The notes: generated by a model from the letters alone, not told the origin. 64,000 nt of DNA from Alphaproteobacteria bacterium LSUCC0719 (GCA_040839025.1 JBFPJN010000003.1:186001-250000); one strand, 5' to 3'; counted from the stretch's first letter, positions 26,232 through 35,591 are shown. Program-made: numbers and translations.

Positions 26232-27092
26232 ATGCCCACCCAAATGGAAACCTCGGCATTCCGGTGCCGAGGCTTGCCAGGCCGCATAGGCGGTATCTGG
26301 CTGGCCCTTGCAGCCATCACCCTGCCAACAATCACGACCGCAAATGCCGAGGACAACAGGGGCATCCAGCTGCTGTCGGACTTCAGGCAGGCTGACGAAA
26401 AGCTCCGGGACATCTTCGACGGCAGCGACGTTGTTGGCGACATTGGTGGCCGGGCCTCACAATTCGCCGCCCGGCAGGGAACACGCTATGCGCTTGTCGC
26501 CTTTCCCGTTCGTGGCAGCATCAAGCCCGAACGAATTGGCGAACCCTACTGCCGCAGCAGACTGCTGACACCTGAACAGACCGTGTTCGAGGATGCGCTC
26601 ACACGACAGGTGACGGACAAGCTGGTTTCCACCAGCATGTTCAAGACCTGGCGCTCGCGGGGCAAGATTGTCGACTCCAAAGTCCTGACCCGCCGCGTTG
26701 CCGATGAAGACTACGCTGTCACGCTGTGCCTGGTTGCGGATCAGGGCGTCACCAGCGCGCCTGTCACGATCACACCGTCCGACATTGTCGCGGCACGGGT
26801 GGCGGTGGCCGGCGCATTGTTTGCGGACGCCGAATACAAGCATGCCGCCAGACGGTATCGAGAGATTTTTGAGGATACCGACAACCCCAACATGCTTGTG
26901 AGCGAGGTTGTCAGTGCGCTGAAGGCAGGTGATCTGGATGCCGGCTTTGCCCGTGACGAGCTGTTGATTGACCGGCTTGACGAGGTCACGGACCCGGATC
27001 TGCTGGCAACATATGAAACCGTGATGGAAGAGGCCGTTGCGGCCTATATGGCCGTATCGGACAGCAGCGCCACCAACGCCACGACCGATTGA
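26232..27092 (+). CDS. Exported protein of unknown function, 286 residues
   Basis: Starts 3 bases after the previous gene; ATG 26244 is an alternative start. A hydrophobic segment with a TTANAED cleavage site lies around residues 20-40. The mature part has a beta-rich core with two Cys (GEPYCRSR and VTLCLVAD) likely bridged. A C-terminal helical region follows, with KHAARRYREIFEDTD resembling a TPR-type helix pair. No family recognised. The downstream gene is convergent at 27144. Confidence 0.72.
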   Translation: MPTQMETSAFRCRGLPGRIGGIWLALAAITLPTITTANAEDNRGIQLLSDFRQADEKLRDIFDGSDVVGDIGGRASQFAARQGTRYALVAFPVRGSIKPERIGEPYCRSRLLTPEQTVFEDALTRQVTDKLVSTSMFKTWRSRGKIVDSKVLTRRVADEDYAVTLCLVADQGVTSAPVTITPSDIVAARVAVAGALFADAEYKHAARRYREIFEDTDNPNMLVSEVVSALKAGDLDAGFARDELLIDRLDEVTDPDLLATYETVMEEAVAAYMAVSDSSATNATTD

Positions 27093-27143
27093 CCGGCATG
27101 TGGCCGAGATACGGCCCAGCCTCATCCCGCCAGCCTCATCCAG

Positions 27144-28415
27144 CTAGTTGTCGAATTTGTCCTTCAGTGACTGCGACTGTTCGCGGGCCTTCTTGACACG
27201 TTCGCGCGCCGCCTTCAGATCGGCATCCGGTGCCGGTTCAAGCGGGCGGACCACATATTCATAGCCCGTCAGCGAGGCCATATCGCCGCCGTCGAAAGTT
27301 TCAATTTCAGCCTTTGACTGTTTGGCTCTGACCGTTGTGATGACAACCGTGCCAACGGTGGTTTCCTTGTAGCCGAGGCTTTCCTTGCTATAGGGGTCAT
27401 ACATCCTCTCGCCAAGCCGGATCAGGCTGTAACGCTCGCCCTGGTCGATCGTCTTGCCACCCTGACCAAGCGTCAGCACGTTGCCGTCAATGGCCACGAT
27501 CCGGATCGGATAGATGGCATTCTGGACATAGCGACCAATCGCACGCGCCGCGCTGCGGGCAAGATCGCGATAGTCGGTTGTGGCGCTGGTGTCGACCGTT
27601 CCGGAAAATTTGATCTGCGAGGTGGCCACATCGATGATCCGCACCCCAACCTCGCTTGTCAGGACTGTCTTGCGCCGGACCCGGTTGGTGGTTGCCATCT
27701 GACGTTCGGTAACCGTTGTCACAAGATCGCGAAGTTCGATCACGACCAGATAGTCGGTGCCGACCCGATTGCCGAGTCTGGCCAGCTCGCGCGTCGGAAC
27801 ATTGGCCGTGGCAACATAGTTCAGCTCGGCCTGTGTTTCTGCCATCAGCTGCCGGTCAATCATCGCGAACCTGCGGGTCTGGGTCAGATAGTCGATCACC
27901 CCGTCCTGCAGGTCTTCGGCAAATTCCGCCGCCGCCGCCCGGTCCTGAACATCATTGTCGATCAGGATACCGCTCAGCGCCATCCGCAGCCTGTCCAGCT
28001 GTTTTGACGTCTGGTAACGCGCCACCTGAACCGAAAGATTGACCGTAACCAGCCCTGTGCCGGCATCTGTGCCGCTGGACAGGATGTTGTAGCTTTCCAC
28101 GATGCCGCTGGTGGCGGTGCTGATCTGTTCCATGAAGGCTGACGAGGCAAGAAAGGATGAATCGGTTTCTGTTGTCACCTCGGTGGTCATTTCGGCCAGC
28201 GCGGTCTGCGAGGCAATGGCCATGCCATTGACCATCGACACCGCCTCGCGGACGCCGTCAAGAACGGCATCGCGTTGCGAGATGCCAAGCCCCTGCGACT
28301 GAACGGTGACAATTTCAACCCCGCCCCTCGCCTCGGCCGGCGTCGAGACAAACCCGGTGACCAGGGCCACAAGGCCGAACAACAGACCGGCTGCCATCAT
28401 TTTTGCTGTAGTCAT
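27144..28415 (-). CDS. Exported CsgG/FlgT-like outer-membrane assembly protein
   Basis: 423 residues with a signal peptide ending TPAEARGG. The N-terminal domain, with GLGISQRDAVLDGVREAVSM then VNGMAIASQTA, matches the FlgT_N/LPP20 pattern. The middle region resembles CsgG/FlgT_M: DYLTQTRRFAMIDRQLMAE followed by GNRVGTDYLVVIELRDL, and VGVRIIDVATSQIKFSGT. The C-terminal part (TLGQGGKTIDQGERYSLIRLG) resembles FlgT_C. CsgG forms secretion pores and FlgT forms a periplasmic ring around the flagellar rod (family knowledge). No flagellar or curli genes are in the window, so another assembly is served. No lipobox is seen, unlike CsgG. Confidence 0.78.
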   Translation of the reverse strand: MTTAKMMAAGLLFGLVALVTGFVSTPAEARGGVEIVTVQSQGLGISQRDAVLDGVREAVSMVNGMAIASQTALAEMTTEVTTETDSSFLASSAFMEQISTATSGIVESYNILSSGTDAGTGLVTVNLSVQVARYQTSKQLDRLRMALSGILIDNDVQDRAAAAEFAEDLQDGVIDYLTQTRRFAMIDRQLMAETQAELNYVATANVPTRELARLGNRVGTDYLVVIELRDLVTTVTERQMATTNRVRRKTVLTSEVGVRIIDVATSQIKFSGTVDTSATTDYRDLARSAARAIGRYVQNAIYPIRIVAIDGNVLTLGQGGKTIDQGERYSLIRLGERMYDPYSKESLGYKETTVGTVVITTVRAKQSKAEIETFDGGDMASLTGYEYVVRPLEPAPDADLKAARERVKKAREQSQSLKDKFDN

Positions 28416-28490
28416 GATATTTCCACCATAATCATATCCGCGGGGGGCATCAGAGCGATGCCCCTGCCGGATGATTCCTGATCCGAGGGT

Positions 28491-29666
28491 CTAGTTGACG
28501 CCCTTTGCGTTGAGACGGCTGACAATTTCCTGGGCGGCAAGATCGCCGGCAATTTTCAGCGCATTTGTAACCGCGGTGTTGTCTTCATCACCACCGGCCT
28601 GTCCAAGAACCGGGCCGATCGCGGCCACCTTTTTCGGCAGCCGGCGCGACACATCCAGAACCTCGCCGGTGATCGATACCGACACCGTGTAGCCGTCGAC
28701 AACCGACACTTTCGGCTGATTGACCTCGATCGTGCCGATGGCCAGATATTGGACGTCGCAGTCGCGAACAGCCGTAATCACCGCGCGACGTGTCTCGCGG
28801 CTCATCCTGCCGTCAAAGGCCAGTTCTTCTTCGATGACCTCGAGGTCCTCGCCGCCACAGCTGTCCAGCACATCCAGATAATCGGTCGGTTCATAATTGT
28901 TGAGCGACATGATTTCCGAGAACTGGGTATTGAACTGCAGGGTTGGAACAAGATCGAAATCCCGGATCACGGCCGTGCGTTCAGCGCCGCGCTGGGTTGT
29001 TTCACCGCCGCTCGACGATTTGCTCTTTTGTTCCTTCAATGTGGTTTCAACGGTTGTGGTGTCATCTTCGGCAAGGACCGTTTCTTCCGACTTCAGGGAT
29101 TTGGAACTGCTTTGCTTGGAGACGTCCGCATCATAGGTGGTGACGTCGCTTTCCTTTGTATAGACCGCCTGCTTCGCCGCGAAAATCCAGACCATATAGG
29201 CGCCATCGCCGTCGCCGCCGCCCGATGTACTGGTGAACATGCCGTCGATCAGCGGCTGGTTCACCAGCAACAGCGCCTCGGCCATGATTGTCTTTGCCTT
29301 CTTGTCCACCTCATGGGCAACCTGCTTGTTGAGCAGATAAGTGTCGAGGTTGCGCAGAATGTCATTCTGCTGGGCCAGATATTGCTGCATCCGGCCAGCG
29401 CCCATGCAGCTTCCCACATAGCTTTGCCAGGCATTCTGAACAGCCTGATCATGCGCCGCCGCGATGTCTTCATCCTTGGGCTTGCTGTTGAAATTGCTCT
29501 TCGCCTCATAGGCGGTTTCGACAGATCCGTAAAAGGGCTGGTCTGTCACGCATTGCGCCATCGCCTGCTGCCCGGCGATGGTCACGGCGCCAAAGAGCAG
29601 TGCCGCTTTTACCCATCCGGAGATGACAGAGACAGAAGTGAAGCTGAAGATATTCTGGAAACGCAT
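28491..29666 (-). CDS. Exported protein of unknown function, 391 residues
   Basis: From ATG 29666, with alternatives up to 29678. The hydrophobic segment FGAVTIAGQQAMAQ ends a signal peptide. A helical part with Cys (YVGSCMGAGRMQQYLAQQ) follows. A very polar Ser/Lys/Asp/Thr stretch around 165-220 (SKSLKSEETVLAEDDTTTVE) may be disordered. The C-terminal domain, with TRRAVITAVRDCDVQYLAIG and TVSVSITGEVLDVSRRL, resembles a CsgG-like strand-helix unit. It lies 75 bases upstream of the CsgG/FlgT-like gene on the same strand, so the two are probably expressed together. Confidence 0.74.
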   Translation of the reverse strand: MRFQNIFSFTSVSVISGWVKAALLFGAVTIAGQQAMAQCVTDQPFYGSVETAYEAKSNFNSKPKDEDIAAAHDQAVQNAWQSYVGSCMGAGRMQQYLAQQNDILRNLDTYLLNKQVAHEVDKKAKTIMAEALLLVNQPLIDGMFTSTSGGGDGDGAYMVWIFAAKQAVYTKESDVTTYDADVSKQSSSKSLKSEETVLAEDDTTTVETTLKEQKSKSSSGGETTQRGAERTAVIRDFDLVPTLQFNTQFSEIMSLNNYEPTDYLDVLDSCGGEDLEVIEEELAFDGRMSRETRRAVITAVRDCDVQYLAIGTIEVNQPKVSVVDGYTVSVSITGEVLDVSRRLPKKVAAIGPVLGQAGGDEDNTAVTNALKIAGDLAAQEIVSRLNAKGVN

Positions 29667-29883
29667 ATGATCCACCACGTTCGATGTTCCTATTGTCCCC
29701 CATCAGCTACATTAGCAAGAACACCATTTGTTAAACAAGCTTGGCTTTGGTTTGGGGGCAAAGCCGGTTACTTTCAGGGTCTATGCAAAATTCAGCCAGA
29801 AAATTTCATCTACCGGATATGAGCCGGCTGTCGATAACACAAAAACATGCCGCGCCGATGGAAATGAACGGGTACAAAAAAGA

Positions 29884-30795
29884 ATGCGGGACGTGATCAT
29901 GCACAAGACGACAACAAGGGCTGTTGCGATGCTGCTATATATTCTGGCGCTGGCACCGCTGGCCGGGTTTGCCCCGGCCGCGCACGCCCAGACAGCAGCA
30001 AGTGACATCGACAGCCTGCTGATCATCCCGGCGGCGGATGGCAAGGCTGATCTGGCATCCCTGCAGACCCGTCTTGAATTTGCGGCTGGCGCGGCATTCA
30101 TGGATATCGGCGTTCTGCCGATCGATCCTGATTTCATGCCGGCACCAAAGAACGCCGGCGACGCCTCGGCAGCCGGCGATTACCGTTCGCAGCGTCTGCA
30201 GGTCCTCAGGCAGGTTGCCGCGCAGCGTCCGGGCAGACTGCTGGCTGTCGAATTCGACCTGCTGACCTCCGCCGGACCTGACAGCCTGCCGGTACCGGCC
30301 GCCTCGGTGGTCGATGTCGAGTTTGGCCAGCTGGTGGCCAGAACATCGACCCTGCCGATCCTGGAGCCGGAAAATGACATGGCCATTGCCGCCGCAGCAG
30401 CATCGCTGACACGCACACTGGCACGCCAGCTCGAACAGAACGGGTATGTCCTGTCCGCCGCCGCGAAAAAGCCCTGGGGCGGTCGCACGACGCAATACAG
30501 GCTGGCGCTGGAAGGCTTTGACCTTTGTGAAAGACGCGGCCTTCTGGCCACGATGGAGACCGAATTTCCCGGCTTCGTGTCGATCGAACTGGTCAAGGCA
30601 CCCAATCCGTCTTTCGCCATATATCTTTATGACAGCACGGCAACCAGCCAGCGGATGCAGAAATGGCTGGAACAGCTGATGGTGTCCTATGGCCTGGCCT
30701 CCTCGCCGACATCCAGACTTCTGGTGAAGGATGACAGCATCCGGATCCAGAAGGATCGCGCGACAAGAATTTACTCTCCGCTATGTGACGGGTGA
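29884..30795 (+). CDS. Exported protein with C-terminal EFPGFV-type domain (paralogue 1)
   Basis: 303 residues from ATG 29884; ATG 29899 would also give a signal peptide ending AAHAQT. The frame is open upstream to 29728, but that part is not protein-like. The mature part has an N-terminal domain with RLLAVEFDLLTSAG and a C-terminal domain of about 100 residues (roughly 200-295). The latter contains CERRGLLATMETEFPGFVSI then YDSTATSQRMQKWLEQLM, and ends in a strand with DSIRIQKD. The same C-terminal arrangement is in the next gene. First gene of a seven-gene plus-strand operon. Confidence 0.74.
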   Translation: MRDVIMHKTTTRAVAMLLYILALAPLAGFAPAAHAQTAASDIDSLLIIPAADGKADLASLQTRLEFAAGAAFMDIGVLPIDPDFMPAPKNAGDASAAGDYRSQRLQVLRQVAAQRPGRLLAVEFDLLTSAGPDSLPVPAASVVDVEFGQLVARTSTLPILEPENDMAIAAAAASLTRTLARQLEQNGYVLSAAAKKPWGGRTTQYRLALEGFDLCERRGLLATMETEFPGFVSIELVKAPNPSFAIYLYDSTATSQRMQKWLEQLMVSYGLASSPTSRLLVKDDSIRIQKDRATRIYSPLCDG

Positions 30796-30799
30796 TATC

Positions 30800-31765
30800 A
30801 TGACTTCAGTAAATCCCACCTCCCGAATCCCTGCCAGCATGGTGACCGGCCTTGCCACCCCTGCCCGTGCGGCGCGGCCACCGATGCGGATTTCATACCT
30901 CATCCTGATATGCCTTGCCGCATGGCTATGCCTGACCATTGGCGGCATCGGCAGAGCGCAGGCCGAGGATACGGTTATCGTCATCCCGACGGTGAACAAT
31001 GATGTCCAGACCAGAGCCGCGGTGACAGTCGGCTCGCGCCTCAGCCGGTCCGGCTACAGGGTGGCGTCGCCGACGCCGCTGCTCGACAAGCTGAATATCG
31101 GCCCGGTGGTGTCACGATCCGACATCATGTCCCGCGGCAATGACATCGTGACCATCATCGGCAAGTCCATCATCGTGCTGGTTGATCTCGAAGTCACCGA
31201 AACAGGTGCCGGGTCGCCCGGATATGACATCCGTCTGAGTTCGGAAATCTACGAGCCGGCAAGCCAGCAGCTCATCGCCAGCTGGTCGGTGCCAAACACC
31301 ACGCTTGTGCCGCCAACACCCTGTGCCGCCGACTGCCAGGCGATGGCGCTGCAGGCCGAGGTCGAAAGAATGGCCGACACGCTCGGTGAAAGCCTTGTGT
31401 TTCTGTTGCAGGAACCGGGCGGCACATTGGCCGGTGACGGCGGGGCGATTGCCATCCTTCAGGTTGAACTCATCGATCTCAGCGCGGATGAACGGATCCA
31501 GCTGGTGGATCTGATGCGCAACGAATTTCCGGGCTTTGTGGATATCACCCGCTCGCAATCATCCGGTCCGCGCCAGCGGCTTCGCTATCACACCACCGCC
31601 GATCTTGACCGGCTTGGTGAATGGATCATGGTGTCGCTTGCGGAAATCGGATTGAATGTCGGCGAGGATGTGCAGTTCGTGATGAGTGGCAACCGCATCG
31701 ATATTCGGCGCATTTCGATTGCCAACCGCAAGGGCAGCACCGGCAACTCGGTAAAATTCAACTGA
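30800..31765 (+). CDS. Exported protein with C-terminal EFPGFV-type domain (paralogue 2)
   Basis: 321 residues from ATG 30800, four bases after the previous stop codon; starting at ATG 30884 would give a compact signal peptide. Cleavage is expected near GRAQAED. The N-terminal domain begins TVIVIPTVNNDVQTRAAV. Two Cys (PCAADCQ) lie near residue 175. The C-terminal domain (roughly 214-306), with DERIQLVDLMRNEFPGFVDI then TTADLDRLGEWIMVSLAEIG, parallels the domain in the previous protein. Function unknown. The pair could be two subunits of a hetero-oligomer (inference). Confidence 0.74.
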   Translation: MTSVNPTSRIPASMVTGLATPARAARPPMRISYLILICLAAWLCLTIGGIGRAQAEDTVIVIPTVNNDVQTRAAVTVGSRLSRSGYRVASPTPLLDKLNIGPVVSRSDIMSRGNDIVTIIGKSIIVLVDLEVTETGAGSPGYDIRLSSEIYEPASQQLIASWSVPNTTLVPPTPCAADCQAMALQAEVERMADTLGESLVFLLQEPGGTLAGDGGAIAILQVELIDLSADERIQLVDLMRNEFPGFVDITRSQSSGPRQRLRYHTTADLDRLGEWIMVSLAEIGLNVGEDVQFVMSGNRIDIRRISIANRKGSTGNSVKFN

Positions 31766-31862
31766 CCGCCCTGCCCGGCATCTGATCGTCAGGCCGGATC
31801 AGCCAAAAACAGTCCTGAAAATTTCATGTCTTCAGAAGAAAGAGACGCTTCTGGAGAGTCCA

Positions 31863-32282
31863 ATGATCAATGATGGCGCAAACCCCCTGGCCGAAGTGGC
31901 TCTGGCCCTCGCCATGGCCTTTTTCAGCCTGATGATCCTGATGCTGTTCGCGATGGTGAACGCACCGCAGACGGACGGCACGGCCACCGCAGCCGCGACG
32001 GTGGAGATCACCACCGACAAAAGCACCAAACCGACCGATGACCGGGAACGTCAGTTGATCATCTACACCGAAGACGGTCTGTTTGACTCGACGCTGTCCC
32101 GGATCGACCCGGCCAGCATCGACCGGCAGCAGCCGGTCATTCTTGCCGTGTCTGACAGAATGCCAATCTCGAGCCTCACCAGCTTCCAGCGCCAGCATCC
32201 GGGTCTGACCCTGGAAATTGCCGAACTGACACCGGACTGGCAGGCCCGGCTTGCCGCATCACAGGAAAGGACCGGTCAATGA
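31863..32282 (+). CDS. ExbD/TolR/MotB-like single-TM protein
   Basis: 139 residues, with GGAGAG before the ATG. A short cytoplasmic N-terminus leads to one transmembrane helix (NPLAEVALALAMAFFSLMIL, about residues 7-31), then a periplasmic domain with strands QLIIYTEDGLFDS and PVILAVSDRMP. The layout and the P-L-x-[DE]-V start of the helix fit ExbD/TolR, where an Asp carries the proton; here Glu11 occupies that place. A likely stator partner is the ExbB/MotA-like protein at 39171-39797. It overlaps the lytic transglycosylase gene by ATGA (32279-32282). Confidence 0.6.
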   Translation: MINDGANPLAEVALALAMAFFSLMILMLFAMVNAPQTDGTATAAATVEITTDKSTKPTDDRERQLIIYTEDGLFDSTLSRIDPASIDRQQPVILAVSDRMPISSLTSFQRQHPGLTLEIAELTPDWQARLAASQERTGQ

Positions 32283-33118
32283 TTTCACTGTTACTGAGAT
32301 ATCTGCTGGTTTCGGCCCTGCTCGTCACAGGGGCATTTGGACTGACGCTGTCTGCACAGGCAGCATCACCTTCACAATCGCTGCACACAAAGGACAGCCT
32401 GATGCGGCTTGTCGTGCAGGAGGCCCGAAAGACAGCCAATGTCACACCAAGCGTGGCGCTGGCCGTTGCGAAGATTGAATCCGGCTTCCGGCCCCACGTC
32501 GTCAGCTCTGCCGGGGCCATCGGCGTCATGCAGATCATGCCGAAGACGGGGCGTGATGTATTCGGGCTGAGCCGCACAGAGCTTTTTGACCCGGCAATCA
32601 ACATCAAGGCCGGCGTGACCTTCCTTGACCAGCTTATCACACGCTATGACGGCAGGATTGATCTGGCCCTGTCGCATTATAATGGCGGCTCGCGGGTCAC
32701 CGCCGGTCCGGAGCCGAAAATCATCCCGGTTACCAGAGGCTATGTCATCAAGGTTCTTGCCGCCGCGCAGGCCTATGAAGCTGGCTGGGCCGGCGTGATC
32801 AGTGACCGGGACGGTGCCGGCAGGGCAGTTGCGTCCGCAAACAATCCATCAATGCCAGCCGAAACCCCTTTCAAGGCCAAGACCCATATCAAGGCCCCAT
32901 ATCGGCAATCGACAGGCACAGTGCCGGCGGCGACAGCCGCATGGCAGCAGCATCTGAAGGAAGCGGATTTCTGGTTTGCCGCGGCCCGGGCAACGCTTGC
33001 CGCCGATCCACCCTCGCCGCCTGCGCTGACCGGCGGTACCGGACCGGCCGAACAGCTTGTCACCAGCATGCAGGGAAATCGCACCGCCTTTCGTCACTGG
33101 TTGAAAGCAAACCAATGA
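32279..33118 (+). CDS. Lytic transglycosylase with SLT domain
   Basis: 279 residues. The signal peptide ends SAQAAS. The SLT domain spans roughly residues 40-160, with catalytic Glu67 in AKIESGF, the GAIGVMQIMP motif at 79-88 and the SHYNGGSR motif near 135. It cleaves peptidoglycan to form 1,6-anhydromuramyl ends in the periplasm. The last 110 residues are a low-complexity tail with an Ala/Trp helix. Both ends overlap neighbours by ATGA, so it is translated with the ExbD-like and the 619-residue protein. Such enzymes commonly open the wall for envelope-spanning machines (family knowledge). Confidence 0.9.
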   Translation: MISLLLRYLLVSALLVTGAFGLTLSAQAASPSQSLHTKDSLMRLVVQEARKTANVTPSVALAVAKIESGFRPHVVSSAGAIGVMQIMPKTGRDVFGLSRTELFDPAINIKAGVTFLDQLITRYDGRIDLALSHYNGGSRVTAGPEPKIIPVTRGYVIKVLAAAQAYEAGWAGVISDRDGAGRAVASANNPSMPAETPFKAKTHIKAPYRQSTGTVPAATAAWQQHLKEADFWFAAARATLAADPPSPPALTGGTGPAEQLVTSMQGNRTAFRHWLKANQ

Positions 33119-34974
33119 TCGGGGTAGTTTCTATGGCGGCGGCACCGGATTATCAGGGTTTATGGGCGAATGGAAAAGGCAGTGCCACGATTGTTGAAAT
33201 GCCGCCCGGTCGGCGTGGTCTGCGGCATCTGCCCTGTGGCCAGCCAGGGCGGCGCGGCATGGTAGATCCGACCGAGATTCTGGGTGGCTGGTCGGAATTC
33301 ACCGTCACACCGCCATCGGAATATTTCCTGAACTGCCTGCGGTCGGTCGGCGAGGCGACAGCGCTGAATGGCGACCCCGCCTATCAGCCGGATATTGTCA
33401 CACAACTGATCACAACAATTGCCAGCCGCGGATACGGGCCGCTGCTGTTCCGCACCGTGCATGTGATGTCGGCTGCGGCGATGATGGAGATCAGGCTTGA
33501 TCAGCTGCTGGTGACCGACCGGCCGCTGACAGCCCGGCAGGCACAGCGGATCCTGATGTCCCCCGCCACGCCGCCACCGGCCCTGAAGGTGAATGACGGT
33601 ATGCTGGAATTTGTCGAGCCGGGGACGAAAGACCCTGTTTTCAAGCTCGGCAGCCAGCAGGTTCCCCTTGCCACGGCATGTCTTGAATTCCTGGTCGAGG
33701 CGCTTGGATTCACCCGCATCAACGAGGCCTTTGCCACCCTGGCGGATGACACCGGTGCCGCCGCGCGAAAAGCGGTCACCAAGGATCTTTCGAACAGGCT
33801 CTACCATTTTCTCGGAGAGCATCTTCCGCAGGCGGCGGAACGCAATCTGGCGCGCATACTTGCCGAACATCTGGAGGCTGAAGTCGGCGCACCGGCTTTC
33901 GCCGCGGAAGATATAGACGACCAGCTGATCCTGGATTTCTGGCTCGACAAGAGCCTTGATGAAACAATGTCATTCAGGCTGTTCGGCACGGCTGCCAGAG
34001 CATGGCTGACATTTCGCGACTGTCTGATCCGGTCACGCGGGGACGGATTTGATATCCACCTGTCATTGAGCATCGCCCATGAGGATGAGGATTTCGACAG
34101 GCTGTCGCAGCTTGCGGTTGGCGCCGGCGATGACAGTGACGGCGCCACAGCCGCTCTCGGTCAGCTTGTCGGTGACGAAGCCACCCCCGCAAACTGGCTT
34201 GCCGACCTGCAGCGCCCACCCTGTGATGAGATAAAGTTCCTCACCAAGACCGAGCTTGCGCAGATCGCGATCCCGGCGATGGCGGGACGTACCGGCCACA
34301 ATCTTGTGCTGACCTGTCTCAGGCTGGCAGCCTTCGGCCCGCTGCAGAACAGGCTTGTTCAGGCCAGCCGGAACAAGACACTTCAGCCAGCTGACATCGA
34401 GCGCGAAATGACAGCGATGGATGATGCCATATATGCCGATCTGCTGGCAGGCTGGCAGGCGCTTCGGACAGTCGCCGAGGATATCGCGACAACCGCCTAT
34501 CTGCGCCTGTGGGAGGAAGGCGATGTCGCCATTTTTGAATTTCTGTCGCAACAGGCGGATGAAGATACAAGACAGGAAATGGCCAGCATTGCCGCCGATC
34601 TTCAGCGCCAGCTTGCCAGCCAAACCCCGGATGAGGATTTGGATGACGACCCGGTGACGCGGCTTGCGATACAGATGCTTGGCGCGATGGATCAACTGCC
34701 GTCGGACAGCGCGATTTCCATCACGCGCCAGAAGATGAAACGCACAGCCCAGTCCTATCGGCGGCAGGGTCTGCGCAGCACCGACCGGAGCGAACCGCCC
34801 ACCAAGGCTGCGGACAGATCACACGCGCTGGCATGCGGCGGCGACAGGCTGTTGAAACTTGCCGCCATGCTGACCAGAATGAGCCACCCCGACCCGTCGC
34901 CGGCATCCCGGATTACCGGTGATCTGACCATTTTCGGCACCCAGTTTACCCAGCTTCACGAGACGGCAGCATGA
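33115..34974 (+). CDS. Large cytoplasmic protein of unknown function, 619 residues
   Basis: ATG 33115 overlaps the lytic transglycosylase stop as ATGA; ATG 33133 is an alternative. There is no signal peptide or membrane helix. The sequence is mainly helical and acidic, with EYFLNCLRSVGEATALNG, AARKAVTKDLSNRLYHFLG and a DEDLDDDPVTRLAIQMLG stretch before a basic C-terminal helix. One short patch (LRHLPCGQPGRRG) near the N-terminus has a Cys. No family is recognised. Its position between periplasmic and membrane components suggests a cytoplasmic platform or regulator (inference). ATGA coupling also links it to the next gene. Confidence 0.78.
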   Translation: MIGVVSMAAAPDYQGLWANGKGSATIVEMPPGRRGLRHLPCGQPGRRGMVDPTEILGGWSEFTVTPPSEYFLNCLRSVGEATALNGDPAYQPDIVTQLITTIASRGYGPLLFRTVHVMSAAAMMEIRLDQLLVTDRPLTARQAQRILMSPATPPPALKVNDGMLEFVEPGTKDPVFKLGSQQVPLATACLEFLVEALGFTRINEAFATLADDTGAAARKAVTKDLSNRLYHFLGEHLPQAAERNLARILAEHLEAEVGAPAFAAEDIDDQLILDFWLDKSLDETMSFRLFGTAARAWLTFRDCLIRSRGDGFDIHLSLSIAHEDEDFDRLSQLAVGAGDDSDGATAALGQLVGDEATPANWLADLQRPPCDEIKFLTKTELAQIAIPAMAGRTGHNLVLTCLRLAAFGPLQNRLVQASRNKTLQPADIEREMTAMDDAIYADLLAGWQALRTVAEDIATTAYLRLWEEGDVAIFEFLSQQADEDTRQEMASIAADLQRQLASQTPDEDLDDDPVTRLAIQMLGAMDQLPSDSAISITRQKMKRTAQSYRRQGLRSTDRSEPPTKAADRSHALACGGDRLLKLAAMLTRMSHPDPSPASRITGDLTIFGTQFTQLHETAA

Positions 34975-35591
34975 CCCCATCATCCCCATCCAGCCCGTCG
35001 CGGATCGACCGCGATACCGCCGAAGCCCGGCTCGCAAATCGGCTGTCGGCAGAGGCGGTACACACCGCGCTTGCGACGCCGACTGCACAGAATACAGACC
35101 GGGACGCCGGCTCGCGGATCACCTATCGGATCATGCACCAGCTCGTCACCGGCACCTTCGAGGGCGATGCCCGGCCCCTGCTGGCGCGCATTTCGGCCGA
35201 CTTCAGCGCGCGCCGGCAATTCCGTGACATTCTTGGCATGACAGCAGTGGCGCGGCAGGACCAACAGGCCGCCGCAGCTTCGATTGATACCGGGACCACC
35301 GCCACACGGCCTGGCCAGATGTTTGATCTGATCATTTCGCCCTCGTCACGAAATGACGGCATCCTCTATCTTCAGGTCAAATTTCACGCCACACCGGATG
35401 GCGGCACGGTATCGGGGCCGTCCGGGCCCGACCGGGCAAGCCCCACCATGCTGTTTGCCGACCGCAGTGGACAGTTCGCGCTGGTGAGATTGCCTGAAAT
35501 CGTGGATGGGACCGCACAAATCATGCTAGATCAGTCACACGATATCGTGCAGGCATTCCGCGACCCGGAAACGGAGTTCTTTATCCGGTGA
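34971..35591 (+). CDS. Cytoplasmic protein of unknown function, 206 residues
   Basis: Starts in an ATGA overlap with the preceding gene. The N-terminus is Ser/Pro-rich, then helical (SRIDRDTAEARLANRLSAEA). A C-terminal half of beta strands (MFDLIISPSSRNDGILYLQV, QFALVRLPEIVDGTAQIML) follows. No Cys, no signal peptide and no membrane segment. No family recognised. Its stop codon overlaps the GTG start of the Lon-like gene, which indicates tightly coupled synthesis of the three proteins. Confidence 0.72.
   Translation: MTPSSPSSPSRIDRDTAEARLANRLSAEAVHTALATPTAQNTDRDAGSRITYRIMHQLVTGTFEGDARPLLARISADFSARRQFRDILGMTAVARQDQQAAAASIDTGTTATRPGQMFDLIISPSSRNDGILYLQVKFHATPDGGTVSGPSGPDRASPTMLFADRSGQFALVRLPEIVDGTAQIMLDQSHDIVQAFRDPETEFFIR

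Noticed and set aside
27144-28415. Flagellar FlgT proper
   Set aside because: No flagellar structural, export or motor genes accompany it, and the resemblance is by domain pattern only; a CsgG/FlgT-like call is as far as the sequence allows.
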